Assembly: GCF_004358095.2 (NCBI RefSeq)
Contig: NZ_SMZJ02000007.1
Location: 28,168 to 92,167 of the forward strand
DNA length: 64,000 nt
Origin: Seonamhaeicola sediminis
Lineage (GTDB): Bacteria > Bacteroidota > Bacteroidia > Flavobacteriales > Flavobacteriaceae
Reading direction: 5' to 3'
A program made the translations under genes and the position numbers. Below, in pieces: positions 1 through 8,526 of the stretch. Position 1 is the first letter of the stretch, and each line of letters opens with the position of its first letter. The notes beneath the pieces were generated by a model that saw nothing but the letters and a program-made list of their open reading frames with translations, had not been told where the DNA came from and made no database searches.

Positions 1-1
1 C

Positions 2-382
2 ACGATGATCAATTTTGAAATGATAGGTGTACCTAGGGGTAAAGAAGAAATCATGGCTTACGTAACAGGATACAATAAATCTAATATTTCATCCAAGTTA
101 AATGAGTATGCTGGTTCAGAAATTATTGGATTTTTTCCGAAAGCTCATGAATATAAATTATTCATGAGATCAGACAACTATCCCTTTTACAAGCAATTTG
201 AAATTCCAGCACACGCTATTTCAACTTTTGATTTCACAAATTTTGACTATTACCATCATGTGGATGATGAAGCCGATAAAATGGATTATACACATATGAC
301 TAATTTTGTAAAAAGTATGATTCCCGCTATAGAGGGAATGACTAATAGTATGTCTAAAGAAATTAAATTGAACAATGAGTAA
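2..382 (+). CDS. M28-family metallopeptidase, C-terminal part
   Basis: The reading frame is open to the left edge, so this is the last 126 or so codons of a longer gene. The visible part (NFEMIGVP, then SDNYPFY, then STFDFTNFDYYHHVDDE) resembles the C-terminal half of flavobacterial zinc aminopeptidases of family M28, in which the His of the YYH stretch is a metal ligand and the SDN/FY segment lines the pocket. The metal-binding half and the signal peptide lie outside the window. The stop codon overlaps the next gene by 8 bases (ATGAGTAA), so the two are probably translationally coupled. Family assignment is from remembered sequence resemblance. Confidence 0.7.
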   Translation, partial: TMINFEMIGVPRGKEEIMAYVTGYNKSNISSKLNEYAGSEIIGFFPKAHEYKLFMRSDNYPFYKQFEIPAHAISTFDFTNFDYYHHVDDEADKMDYTHMTNFVKSMIPAIEGMTNSMSKEIKLNNE

Positions 383-1064
383 CATCAAGAACGTCATTAT
401 TACAGGAACTAGTAGAGGGATTGGTTTTGAATTAGTGAAACTATTTGCAGCGGCTGGTCATAAAGTATTGGCATTATCGAGAAATGAAAAACCAATTTCA
501 GATTTAGGCTTAAATAATGTGACTGCGTTTTCATTCGATTTAAGTAATCCTTTAGATTATAAGCGTGTTGAGACATTTATAGAACTGAAATTCAAAAAGG
601 TTGACATACTTATTAACAACGCCGGAGCATTACTTAACAAACCGTTTTCAGAAACAACCATTACAGATTTTGAGCAAGTTTATAAGACTAATGTTTATGG
701 TGTTTCAGAAATGATTAGAACCTGTTTACCTTTTATGAAAAATGAAAGTCATGTGGTTACTATAAGCTCTATAGGAGGTGTTCAAGGAAGTCTAAAATTT
801 CCAGGTTTAGCGGCTTATAGTTCTAGTAAAGGAGCTGTCATTACGTTAACAGAATTGTTAGCAGAAGAATATAAGGCATCTGGAATTTCATTTAATGTAC
901 TGGCTTTAGGGGCTGTTCAAACCGAAATGTTAGAAGAAGCTTTTCCTGGTTACCAAGCACCCATAACTGCATTTGAAATGGCTGCTTATATTTTTGATTT
1001 TTCACTTACTGGAAATAAATACTATAACGGAAAACTATTGCAAGTGGCAAACTCTACGCCTTAA
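375..1064 (+). CDS. Short-chain dehydrogenase/reductase (SDR)
   Basis: A 229-residue classical SDR with a Rossmann fold that uses NAD(P)H to reduce or oxidise a small carbonyl or alcohol; the substrate cannot be told. Visible motifs are the cofactor loop TGTSRGIG (10-17), the structural NNAG (81-84), the catalytic Ser near 131-132 and the YxxxK pair Y148/K152. Length is at the short end of the usual 230-260. The start overlaps the stop of the peptidase gene by 8 bases, and the HAD phosphatase gene begins 3 bases after its stop, so the three form one transcription unit. No regulatory site is visible inside the unit. Confidence 0.85.
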   Translation: MSNIKNVIITGTSRGIGFELVKLFAAAGHKVLALSRNEKPISDLGLNNVTAFSFDLSNPLDYKRVETFIELKFKKVDILINNAGALLNKPFSETTITDFEQVYKTNVYGVSEMIRTCLPFMKNESHVVTISSIGGVQGSLKFPGLAAYSSSKGAVITLTELLAEEYKASGISFNVLALGAVQTEMLEEAFPGYQAPITAFEMAAYIFDFSLTGNKYYNGKLLQVANSTP

Positions 1065-1067
1065 TTT

Positions 1068-1703
1068 ATGAGCAAGTACAAATGTATTATTTTCGATTGT
1101 GATGGTGTTTTAATTGATAGTGAATCTATAGCTATTGGTATTATGGTAGATATGGCTAATGAATTGGGGGCTAATATGAACTTTAGAGAATCATTAATCA
1201 ATTTAAAAGGAAAGTCGTTTAACTCATGTATGGCGTTTATTTCAGACTTAATAGGTAAACCTCTGGATAAAGATTTCGAAAAGGAGTATCGAGTCAATAC
1301 TTTTGAAACTTTTAAAAAGGAAGTTAAACCTATTAAAGGAATCAAAGAAGTCCTTGATAGTTTGACAACGCCGTTTTGCGTGGCATCTAGTGGGCCAGAA
1401 AATAAGATTAGATTAAACCTAGAAGTCACCGGTTTATTGCCTTATTTTGGCGACAATATTTTTAGTTGTTACACCATTCAAAAGTGGAAGCCAGAACCCG
1501 ATGTGTTTCTTTGGGCTGCTAAAACCATGGGGTTCAGTCTAAAAGACTGTCTTGTGGTAGAAGACAGTTTTTCGGGTGTAAAAGCTGCTATAGCTGGTGG
1601 TTTTGACGTGTTTGGATATACAGAACACGATTACAAAAACGAATTAGAAACTTTGGCTACACAAACTTTTGATAGTATGGATGAGTTTTTAAGAATGATT
1701 TAA
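1068..1703 (+). CDS. HAD-family phosphatase (beta-phosphoglucomutase-like)
   Basis: A 211-residue haloacid dehalogenase-type hydrolase, cytoplasmic, likely a sugar-phosphate phosphatase or mutase. All four HAD motifs are visible: DCDGVLIDSE (D10 nucleophile, D12 acid/base), the Ser of VASSG (107-108), K141 in WKPEPD, and the metal-binding VVEDS (E165/D166). The helical cap between residues about 15 and 90 places it with the beta-phosphoglucomutase/YieH group (subclass I cap). Substrate is not predictable. It is the last gene of the unit and is followed at once by a strong palindromic terminator. Confidence 0.85.
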   Translation: MSKYKCIIFDCDGVLIDSESIAIGIMVDMANELGANMNFRESLINLKGKSFNSCMAFISDLIGKPLDKDFEKEYRVNTFETFKKEVKPIKGIKEVLDSLTTPFCVASSGPENKIRLNLEVTGLLPYFGDNIFSCYTIQKWKPEPDVFLWAAKTMGFSLKDCLVVEDSFSGVKAAIAGGFDVFGYTEHDYKNELETLATQTFDSMDEFLRMI

Positions 1704-1720
1704 TACTCATTATATAAACA

Positions 1721-1748
1721 AAAAGCTTCCTAATTAGGAAGCTTTTTT
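1721..1748. terminator. Bidirectional intrinsic terminator
   Basis: A perfect 26-bp palindrome (1721-1746), with arms AAAAGCTTCCTA and its complement, runs into T-rich sequence on both strands. It sits between the HAD phosphatase gene (+) and the convergent desaturase gene (-), so it can end transcription from both sides. Confidence 0.85.
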
Positions 1749-1770
1749 CAAATCTTTTAGTGGTTCAAAA

Positions 1771-2646
1771 TTACTTTTGTCCTTTTTTAAATCCATAGAT
1801 ATTTTGTCCTATAAAATCTTTAGGAAATTTATCATCACCTTTAAATCCAATTTCTATAGTACCACTATCCTCAGGAATGTAGTTTGTTTTAAATATGTAA
1901 TCCCAAAGGCTCAAGCTAATGCCATAATTAACGCCATACTTTCCTTTTGGTAATGTGTAGGCATGATGATATAAATGCATGACAGGGTTATTGAATATGT
2001 ATTTAAGAGGACCCCAAGTAATTTTAATATTAGAGTGGTTAAAATGCCCAATGGCAATGGTTATGAAGTGAATAATAAATGCTTGTTCTGGTTCAAAGCC
2101 ACCAATAAGCATAACTCCAAATGTTTTAAGTGGTTTATATAATACATTTTCCATCCAGTGGTATCTTAAATGTGCTGCAAACCCCATTTCCTTTACACTA
2201 TGATGCACTTTATGAAACTTCCAAAGGAAAGCATATTTGTGAAGTAAAACATGAGTAAACCATTGAACAAAATCAAGAATAATGAAGAATATTAAAAGTT
2301 GTCCCCACATGGGCCATTCCGAAATATCAAACAGAGCAAATGTTTTTGCTGTAATATTTATTTCGGCAAATAGGAGCCCTAAAACTTTATAAAATCCACT
2401 GATAACAATGGAAAAGATGAAGAAATTAAAAAACATATAGAAACCATCTAACCAAAAATCTTTCCTAAAGATAGATTGATTTTTTCTCCAAGGAAATGCT
2501 ATTTCTAATAACCAAACGGCAAGAGAAATAACTACAAGACCCCAAAAGTAATTTGTATACCATGGTACTTCAAAAATTATGGATTTCCATGTCCATTCAA
2601 CTGTGCCCGTAAATGCATCAATAAATGCGTCTAAATATTTATTCAT
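1771..2646 (-). CDS. Fatty acid hydroxylase/sterol desaturase superfamily membrane protein
   Basis: A 291-residue integral membrane di-iron enzyme of the family that includes sterol desaturases, sphingolipid hydroxylases and carotenoid hydroxylases. The histidine boxes are present: HVLLH (132-136), HKVHH (145-149), HFNH (201-204) and HLYHH (224-228), set among about four hydrophobic segments (30-50, 70-93, 113-135, 175-200). Such enzymes use O2 and electrons to hydroxylate or desaturate a lipid; the substrate here is unknown. It begins 28 bases after the stop of the cytochrome gene and is probably the third gene of that operon, though a functional link to sulfite oxidation is not obvious. Confidence 0.85.
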   Translation of the reverse strand: MNKYLDAFIDAFTGTVEWTWKSIIFEVPWYTNYFWGLVVISLAVWLLEIAFPWRKNQSIFRKDFWLDGFYMFFNFFIFSIVISGFYKVLGLLFAEINITAKTFALFDISEWPMWGQLLIFFIILDFVQWFTHVLLHKYAFLWKFHKVHHSVKEMGFAAHLRYHWMENVLYKPLKTFGVMLIGGFEPEQAFIIHFITIAIGHFNHSNIKITWGPLKYIFNNPVMHLYHHAYTLPKGKYGVNYGISLSLWDYIFKTNYIPEDSGTIEIGFKGDDKFPKDFIGQNIYGFKKGQK

Positions 2647-2674
2647 AACTAATTTATATTAATGGTTTTTACAT

Positions 2675-3148
2675 TTAATCTTTTAATTCATACCAATCTA
2701 TATCTGATAAATTGGCACGTCTTCCTAATTCTGGTGGTGGGTAATTGGTTACCAGATAGTTTACAATGATGCTTTGGTTATTGCCTAAATCCCAAAGGTT
2801 TTGTGTTTCTTGCATCCATTTTATGGTGGCATTCCACCGTTCTTCATTCATTCTATTTTGAATTACCAGTTTCGCTGAGTGACAATTGGTACAATTATTA
2901 ACAACGGTCATTAACCCTTCAGCATCAACTAATCCCGTTCTCACGTGAATTCCGTTTTCAATTGTATCCTCGTCTTCTTCAATGGCAACATAGACTGGTG
3001 TTGTAGATTCTTTTCTAAAATTGAAGAAATCTGGATTTACTGAATATATAACAAGAATGCCACCAGCAATTATAAATAGACCAGAAAATAATGCTGTAAG
3101 CCTATAAACCTTCTTTATATATTTTCTAAAATCTTCTTCTTTAGACAT
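2675..3148 (-). CDS. Membrane-anchored c-type cytochrome, partner of the molybdoenzyme (SorB-like)
   Basis: A 157-residue protein with one N-terminal membrane anchor (about 17-36) and a periplasmic haem-binding motif CTNCH (C86, C89, H90). A Met from the 104-115 region is a plausible sixth ligand. The start codon directly abuts the stop of the sulfite-oxidase-type gene, so the two should be made together. By analogy with SorAB/SoxCD systems it would take electrons from the molybdenum subunit and pass them to the respiratory chain. It is anchored rather than soluble as in Starkeya SorB. The role is inferred from motif and position. Confidence 0.8.
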   Translation of the reverse strand: MSKEEDFRKYIKKVYRLTALFSGLFIIAGGILVIYSVNPDFFNFRKESTTPVYVAIEEDEDTIENGIHVRTGLVDAEGLMTVVNNCTNCHSAKLVIQNRMNEERWNATIKWMQETQNLWDLGNNQSIIVNYLVTNYPPPELGRRANLSDIDWYELKD

Positions 3149-4369
3149 TTATTTTACTTTAACAGCTATTCTATGACAGGCATTATTTAAATAGCCTTTA
3201 GGGTTCCACCCAGGTAATAACATAGGTTGAGATACACCATTGGAGTCTGTAGCTTTAGCCCAAACTTCGTAATAGCCTTTTTTGGGAAATTTAACTTCTG
3301 CTTTAAAATGTTGCCATGCCAATCTGTTTACAGGTTTTTCAATTCTGCATACTTGCCAAGTAGCTCCAAAATCAATAGAGTATTCCGTTTTTCTAACTTC
3401 CAATTCTCCTGCCCAGGCATGTCCTCTTATGTTTAATGTATTTCCTTCATTAATAATAGCTCCAGTTTTTGGGTAAGTAATTAAAGATTTTACGGGCATT
3501 GATTCTATAATGCACATATCTTCATCTTTTACTTTTTCACCAGGAGCAACGGGCTCACAAGGCACTCTGTAAGCAGTTCCAGTCATTTTGGTGCCATCAT
3601 GAACTTTGTTTCTAATACTAATTCTATTTATCCATTTTCCTGAAACGGAAGCAGGCCATCCTCCAGCAACTAATCGTAAAGGATAACCGTGAGCTATTGG
3701 AATATCTTCACCATTCATTTTAAATGCTAAGAGTGTTTCGTCTTGAAGCGCTTTAGATATAGGACAACCCCTTGAAATAGGTTCTTTTGTGGGATCCATA
3801 CTTAAATGAACATCTGTGGCGTGGTATCCTATGTAGACAGCGTTACTTTTTATACCTGCATCCTCTAATACATCTTTTAAGCGAACACCCGTCCAATTGG
3901 CAGAGTGTACCGCACCAACACTCCATTGATTTCCTTTAGCAGGTGGGTTAAACTCATTTCTGCCATTTCCACCACATTCTAATGTTAACTGGTAGGTATA
4001 CTGCTTGAATTTAGTTTTTAAATCTGCTAAAGCATAGGTTTTTTTATTGGTCACAGATTCTCCATCAATGGTCAATGTCCAAGCTTTAGCATCAATATCT
4101 TTGGGTATCAGCCCATTATTTCTAATAAACATACAAGAGTTTGGCGTAACAGCATCATCAAGAAGATGAGCTTGTGCTTCAATATTCCAAGGTTTATCAT
4201 TTAAAACCACCATTTCTTTATGTTTATTGAACATTTTAAATGGGTCTGGGTCTTGTAATGCCAAAGGGCTATAGTCTTTAGGCAGATTGATACCATAGAC
4301 AATTTCTGCTCCAATTATTGTTGAAAGTGTAGTTAACCCTGCTTTATTTATGAATTCTCTTCTCTTCAA
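3149..4369 (-). CDS. Sulfite oxidase-family molybdopterin oxidoreductase, Tat-exported (SorA/SoxC-like)
   Basis: A 406-residue molybdoenzyme predicted to oxidise sulfite or a related sulfur compound in the periplasm. The N-terminus KRREF followed by a hydrophobic stretch is a twin-arginine signal. The molybdenum-ligand Cys is C132 in LECGGNGR, and the C-terminal third matches the Mo-cofactor dimerisation domain (about 285-405). The only possible start is TTG at 4369: an in-frame stop lies two codons upstream and the next Met is residue 46, beyond the Tat signal. It heads an operon with the cytochrome c and a fatty acid hydroxylase. The true substrate (sulfite, thiosulfate-derived or other) cannot be read from sequence. 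Confidence 0.85.
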   Translation of the reverse strand: MKRREFINKAGLTTLSTIIGAEIVYGINLPKDYSPLALQDPDPFKMFNKHKEMVVLNDKPWNIEAQAHLLDDAVTPNSCMFIRNNGLIPKDIDAKAWTLTIDGESVTNKKTYALADLKTKFKQYTYQLTLECGGNGRNEFNPPAKGNQWSVGAVHSANWTGVRLKDVLEDAGIKSNAVYIGYHATDVHLSMDPTKEPISRGCPISKALQDETLLAFKMNGEDIPIAHGYPLRLVAGGWPASVSGKWINRISIRNKVHDGTKMTGTAYRVPCEPVAPGEKVKDEDMCIIESMPVKSLITYPKTGAIINEGNTLNIRGHAWAGELEVRKTEYSIDFGATWQVCRIEKPVNRLAWQHFKAEVKFPKKGYYEVWAKATDSNGVSQPMLLPGWNPKGYLNNACHRIAVKVK

Positions 4370-4515
4370 AATTATTTATCTAAAATGTAATTAATGTTCT
4401 AAACATGCACCGAATTTGATGTAAGTTAATTAAAAAAATAAACCCTTATGAAACAAAAGTTACATTACAAGTCATTGTTGTGTAGTAATTTACAAAAGAT
4501 TAAAATGTGTTTATT

Positions 4516-5187
4516 ATGAAAAAAAATTTTGAAACTAAGTTTACAGGATGGTCATTCATTGCTGCAGCTCTTATGTTATGGGGTGGTTGGGCATTATCCT
4601 CACACCATGTTGGTGAATATTTTGTAGCTGAAGATTTTACAGCCATTGGTGAAAATGTTTGGTATTGGATTTGGATGTACCGCATACATATTTTTGGTTG
4701 GGTTACAATGGCCATAGCTATGTTTGCATTAGTTGCGGTTATTAGTAAGAGACCATTTAGGGTGCTCATATTGCCAGGAGCAGGTATGGTGGTTGTAGGT
4801 ACTTTTACTTTGGCAATTGCAAATGCCTATTATTACAATTATGGTGCTTGGGGTGTTGGTCAAACTGCTGGTAAAACGGTTGCTGAAATACAAGAATTTA
4901 TAAATAGTATTTTGTACACAAATCAATACGTTACATGTTTTATACGCTTTGGGCGAATCTTCTCTGGTGTAGGTTTAGTATTGCTAGGTGCTGGTTTAGT
5001 AAAATGGAAAATTGTTAGCATATGGTTGGGTTGGTTTACAATTTTATTTGGTTTGGCAGCTATGGGGATTATTTTATTGATTGCCGATAATTTTGAGATA
5101 TACAAACCAATGTTTCATGTAAAAGTAATCTGGTTAGCAGTTATGGGTGTTTTCTTGTTAAGAAAAGGTGTTAACCTTTCTGAATAA
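4516..5187 (+). CDS. Six-helix membrane protein of unknown function
   Basis: I do not recognise a family. The 223-residue protein has about six hydrophobic helices (near 15-33, 58-78, 85-108, 137-157, 162-182 and 200-215), several in-membrane Tyr and Trp, and two adjacent His (SSHH) after the first helix. The frame can be extended three codons to a GTG at 4507, but ATG at 4516 (MKKNFETK) is the better start. It stands alone, divergent from the sulfite dehydrogenase operon, and is followed by a terminator-like hairpin at 5216-5250. Confidence 0.7.
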   Translation: MKKNFETKFTGWSFIAAALMLWGGWALSSHHVGEYFVAEDFTAIGENVWYWIWMYRIHIFGWVTMAIAMFALVAVISKRPFRVLILPGAGMVVVGTFTLAIANAYYYNYGAWGVGQTAGKTVAEIQEFINSILYTNQYVTCFIRFGRIFSGVGLVLLGAGLVKWKIVSIWLGWFTILFGLAAMGIILLIADNFEIYKPMFHVKVIWLAVMGVFLLRKGVNLSE

Positions 5188-5215
5188 TAGCTTTAATTTT
5201 AATGTGACTAACTCT

Positions 5216-5250
5216 AAAAGGCTTCCTTGTATTTTGAGGAGTCCTTTTTA
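5216..5250 (+). terminator. Intrinsic terminator after the six-helix membrane protein
   Basis: AAAAGGCTTCCT pairs with AGGAGTCCTTTT (11 pairs with one mismatch, loop of about 9), followed by a short T-run. It lies 29 bases after the membrane-protein stop and before the SprT-like gene. Confidence 0.6.
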
Positions 5251-5316
5251 TTGTTCAAAAGGATATATTTTAAAATTATATTATATTCTTCAGTGAATTC
5301 TTGTAATTTTACCTTA

Positions 5317-5919
5317 ATGCAAACCCAAATTCAAGAATACATTCCGAAATCAGCCATATCTCAGGTTTTAAAGTTGTTAGAGCATGACAATTTGGTAATT
5401 AAAATTAAAAGAGAACGTAAAACCCGTCATGGTGATTATAGACCTTTACCAAATGGTAAGCATCAAATAACGGTAAATTCTAACCTAAACAAGTATAGGT
5501 TTTTAATAACTCTCATACATGAAATAGCCCATTTTGAGGCTTATAAAACTTACGGAAGGTTAATTAAACCGCATGGTATGGAGTGGAAACGTACCTTTCA
5601 GCATTTAATGTTGCAATTTATAAATCCTGAGGTTTTTCCAAATAAATTATTGCCTTTATTGGCTCATCATTTTAAAAACCCCAAAGCCAGTAGTGATACC
5701 GATGTTAATTTAGCATTAGCATTAAAACAATTTGATAAACCCAATAATAAAACCTATATTTTCGAGGTGCCGTTTGGTAGTTTATTTAAACTCTACAACG
5801 GAAAGATATTTAAACAAGGTAAAAAGCGGGTAAAAAGATTTGAATGCTTAGAAATTAAAACAGGCAAGTTATATCTTTTTAACCCCAATGTAGAAGTAGA
5901 AATATTAAAAGATGAATAA
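5317..5919 (+). CDS. SprT-like zinc-metalloprotease-domain protein
   Basis: A 200-residue SprT-like protein. The zinc motif HEIAH (in the HExxH pattern) appears near residues 67-71, with a further His in KPHGMEWK about 16 residues later, as in the SprT/Spartan fold. The function of bacterial SprT-like proteins is not settled; a role in cleaving DNA-protein crosslinks is known only for eukaryotic Spartan. The frame is open 30 codons further upstream (to 5227), but the M at 5317 (MQTQIQEY) fits family N-termini and the upstream part reads as non-coding. The stop overlaps the manC start by 8 bases, so they are coupled, although no functional link is evident. Confidence 0.8.
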   Translation: MQTQIQEYIPKSAISQVLKLLEHDNLVIKIKRERKTRHGDYRPLPNGKHQITVNSNLNKYRFLITLIHEIAHFEAYKTYGRLIKPHGMEWKRTFQHLMLQFINPEVFPNKLLPLLAHHFKNPKASSDTDVNLALALKQFDKPNNKTYIFEVPFGSLFKLYNGKIFKQGKKRVKRFECLEIKTGKLYLFNPNVEVEILKDE

Positions 5920-6985
5920 AAATTATTACGCCATTTTAATGGCAGGAGGTGTAGGCTCAAGATTTTGGCCAGTAAGCACCCAAGATTTTCCAAAGCAGTT
6001 TCATGATATGTTAGGTACGGGAAATACCTTAATTCAAAAAACATTTCAGAGGTTATCACATGTAATCCCAAAAGAGAATATTTTCATTTTAACCAATGAG
6101 CGTTATAATGATTTGGTGTTAGAGCAGTTGCCAGAAGTGGCACAACGCCAAGTAGTTTTAGAACCGGCCATGAGGAATACAGCACCTTGTATTTTATATG
6201 CTGCATTAAAAATTCAGAAGGAAAATCCCAATGCAGTAATGATAGTAGCCCCAAGTGATCATTGGATTGAAGACGAAACTACTTTTGCTAAAAACGTACA
6301 AACAGCATTTGATTTCTGTGAAGAAAATGATGTATTAATGACACTTGGAATTAAACCAACCTTCCCCAATACTGGCTATGGCTATATTGAGTATGATAAA
6401 ACCACTTCTGATGAAATTAAGTCTGTAAGCCAGTTTAGAGAAAAACCAGATTACGAAACCGCAAAACAATTTTTAGCTCAAGGAAATTTTTTATGGAATG
6501 CCGGTATTTTTATGTGGAGTGCCACAACAGTAATTAAGGCTTTTCAAAATAATCAACCTGAGTTATATGAACTATTTGAGTCTGGAATTGAAGCTTATAA
6601 TACAGATAATGAAAATAACTTCATAAAAGAAAATTATCCAAAGGCAGAAAATATTTCGGTAGATTATGCTATCATGGAAAAATCTAATAATGTATTTGTT
6701 ATTGGTGCTGAGTTTGATTGGAATGACCTTGGTACTTGGGGAAGTTTATACGATAAGCTTTCTAGTGAAAGTCACAAGAATGTTATATTGAATGCTAAGT
6801 GTTTAGCTGAAAATTCAGAAGGCAATATTATTAGAACACCAAAAGATAAAGTAGTGGTTGTTGACGGTTTGCATGATTATATTATTGTTGACCACGATAA
6901 TACTCTACTTATTTATCCAAAGAGTAAAGAACAGGGTATAAAGCAAGTACAACAGCAAGTAAAAAATAAGTTCGGATTAAATTAA
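5912..6985 (+). CDS. manC: Mannose-1-phosphate guanylyltransferase
   Basis: A 357-residue GDP-mannose pyrophosphorylase (mannose-1-phosphate + GTP to GDP-mannose + PPi), cytoplasmic. The nucleotidyltransferase signature AGGVGSRFWPVS is at 11-22, with FREKP, WNAGIF and SVDYAIME further on. The length matches single-domain ManC without the C-terminal phosphomannose isomerase domain. GDP-mannose feeds mannose, fucose or rhamnose units of surface glycans, including possibly the polysaccharide locus at 27-35 kb. The start overlaps the SprT-like gene by 8 bases. Confidence 0.92.
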   Translation: MNKNYYAILMAGGVGSRFWPVSTQDFPKQFHDMLGTGNTLIQKTFQRLSHVIPKENIFILTNERYNDLVLEQLPEVAQRQVVLEPAMRNTAPCILYAALKIQKENPNAVMIVAPSDHWIEDETTFAKNVQTAFDFCEENDVLMTLGIKPTFPNTGYGYIEYDKTTSDEIKSVSQFREKPDYETAKQFLAQGNFLWNAGIFMWSATTVIKAFQNNQPELYELFESGIEAYNTDNENNFIKENYPKAENISVDYAIMEKSNNVFVIGAEFDWNDLGTWGSLYDKLSSESHKNVILNAKCLAENSEGNIIRTPKDKVVVVDGLHDYIIVDHDNTLLIYPKSKEQGIKQVQQQVKNKFGLN

Positions 6986-7046
6986 ATGTAACTTATTCCA
7001 AAAAATAATGTCTATATTGGTGTGTATAAGTTAATCCAGTATCTCT

Positions 7047-8498
7047 ATGGAAGAAAGTAAATTTAACTTCAGTGATGAAGAGACTTTGGGAAAAGATCAA
7101 GTGTCTCAAAGCAAAGAGGCTGTAAAGAAAGACGCCCAAGGACTTTTTCAGAGTATTAGAAAGTTTTTAAATGAGTTATTAGCATTTAGAGAAGATACAG
7201 ATAGAGATGCCACCATTAATGCCATAAAAGGCGATATTCCTTTTAAAGGAGCTACAGCTTGGATTTTAATCTGTTCCATTTTTGTGGCCTCGGTTGGATT
7301 AAATGCAAATTCTACAGCAGTGGTGATTGGAGCCATGCTTATATCGCCATTAATGGGCCCCATTTTGGGGGTTGGTATGTCTATTGCTATTAATGATATT
7401 GATTCACTTCGAAAATCATTAATCAATTTGGCGGTGATGATTGTGTTAAGTTTAATCACCGCTTATTTATTCTTTAGATTTTTTCCTTTAGGAAGTCAAG
7501 AAACTTCAGAACTTTTAGGTAGAACCAAACCTGATTTAAGGGATGTGTTTATTGCATTTTTTGGTGGTTTGGCTCTTATAATTGCACGCACTAAAAAGGG
7601 TACAATAGCTTCGGTTATTTTTGGGGTAGCCATTGCTACAGCTTTAATGCCACCTCTTTGTACAGCAGGTTATGGTTTGGCCAAAGGGAATTTTGACTAC
7701 TTTGGTGGTGCTATGTATTTATTTGGTATTAATACCATTTTTATTGCATTGGCAACATTTCTGGTTTTAAAGGTGCTTCGGTTTCCAATGCTACGGTATG
7801 CTAACTCTAAAAAGCGTCGTAATATCTCCAGATTGGCACTGTTAATTGCTGTGGTAGTTATGATTTGGCCTTTATATACATTTATCAAAGTGTTTAAGGA
7901 AAGCCAAATGGAAAATGAATACGAGTTATTCTTAACCCAAGAGGTTGAATCAAATGATTCGTTATGGCTTCAAAGACAAAAATTTGATGCCGAGAATGAA
8001 AAGATTACGCTTTATTTTAATGGTGATATTAACGAAGCTGTTGAAACGGATTTAAGAAATGAGCTCAATAGATTTGAACACCTTAAAGATTTTAATTTGG
8101 TTATTAACGGTAACAAAAATGTAAGTGCAGAACGATTAATGGATTTATATGATAGGGCTCTAGGAGGTATTGAGGAAAAAGATAGTATTATTAATTACCT
8201 CAATTTAACAATTGAAACGCTTAATTCTGAACTAGGCTCTAATAGAGGAATGCTTAGTATTGAAGATTTTACAGATTTAGCTAAGGATGCCAAGATTAAG
8301 TTTACAGATTTACAATATTTTGGTTTTGCTAAAATGCTTAGATCTAGTGATTTTAAAAAGGCCGATACTGTTGCACTTGCCAATATTAAATGGAAGTCAT
8401 CTTTAACAGATAGTGTAATGTCTTCTAAAGAAAAAGAGTTGTCTTTATGGATTAAGGAAGAGTTAAAACTTAAAGACGTTGAGATTAAACGAGATTAA
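7047..8498 (+). CDS. DUF389 (TIGR00341-type) membrane protein
   Basis: A 483-residue member of the DUF389 family. After a charged N-terminal stretch, about six membrane helices lie between residues 70 and 290, with the family-typical runs NANSTAVVIGAMLISPLMGP and ATALMPPLCTAGYGLA. A long soluble C-terminal part (about 290-483) is predicted mostly helical. The biochemical role of the family is unknown. The gene is followed after 28 bases by the convergent MlaF-type gene, with no clear terminator between them. Confidence 0.8.
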   Translation: MEESKFNFSDEETLGKDQVSQSKEAVKKDAQGLFQSIRKFLNELLAFREDTDRDATINAIKGDIPFKGATAWILICSIFVASVGLNANSTAVVIGAMLISPLMGPILGVGMSIAINDIDSLRKSLINLAVMIVLSLITAYLFFRFFPLGSQETSELLGRTKPDLRDVFIAFFGGLALIIARTKKGTIASVIFGVAIATALMPPLCTAGYGLAKGNFDYFGGAMYLFGINTIFIALATFLVLKVLRFPMLRYANSKKRRNISRLALLIAVVVMIWPLYTFIKVFKESQMENEYELFLTQEVESNDSLWLQRQKFDAENEKITLYFNGDINEAVETDLRNELNRFEHLKDFNLVINGNKNVSAERLMDLYDRALGGIEEKDSIINYLNLTIETLNSELGSNRGMLSIEDFTDLAKDAKIKFTDLQYFGFAKMLRSSDFKKADTVALANIKWKSSLTDSVMSSKEKELSLWIKEELKLKDVEIKRD

Positions 8499-8526
8499 TC
8501 TACATGTTTAACCTAGTAATAGAATA

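Noticed and set aside
4367..4374. TAATTTTG box overlapping the TTG start of the sulfite-oxidase-type gene
   Set aside because: A promoter here would place the transcript start inside the Tat signal, and no later start codon preserves KRREF. The match is taken as chance, and no promoter is called.
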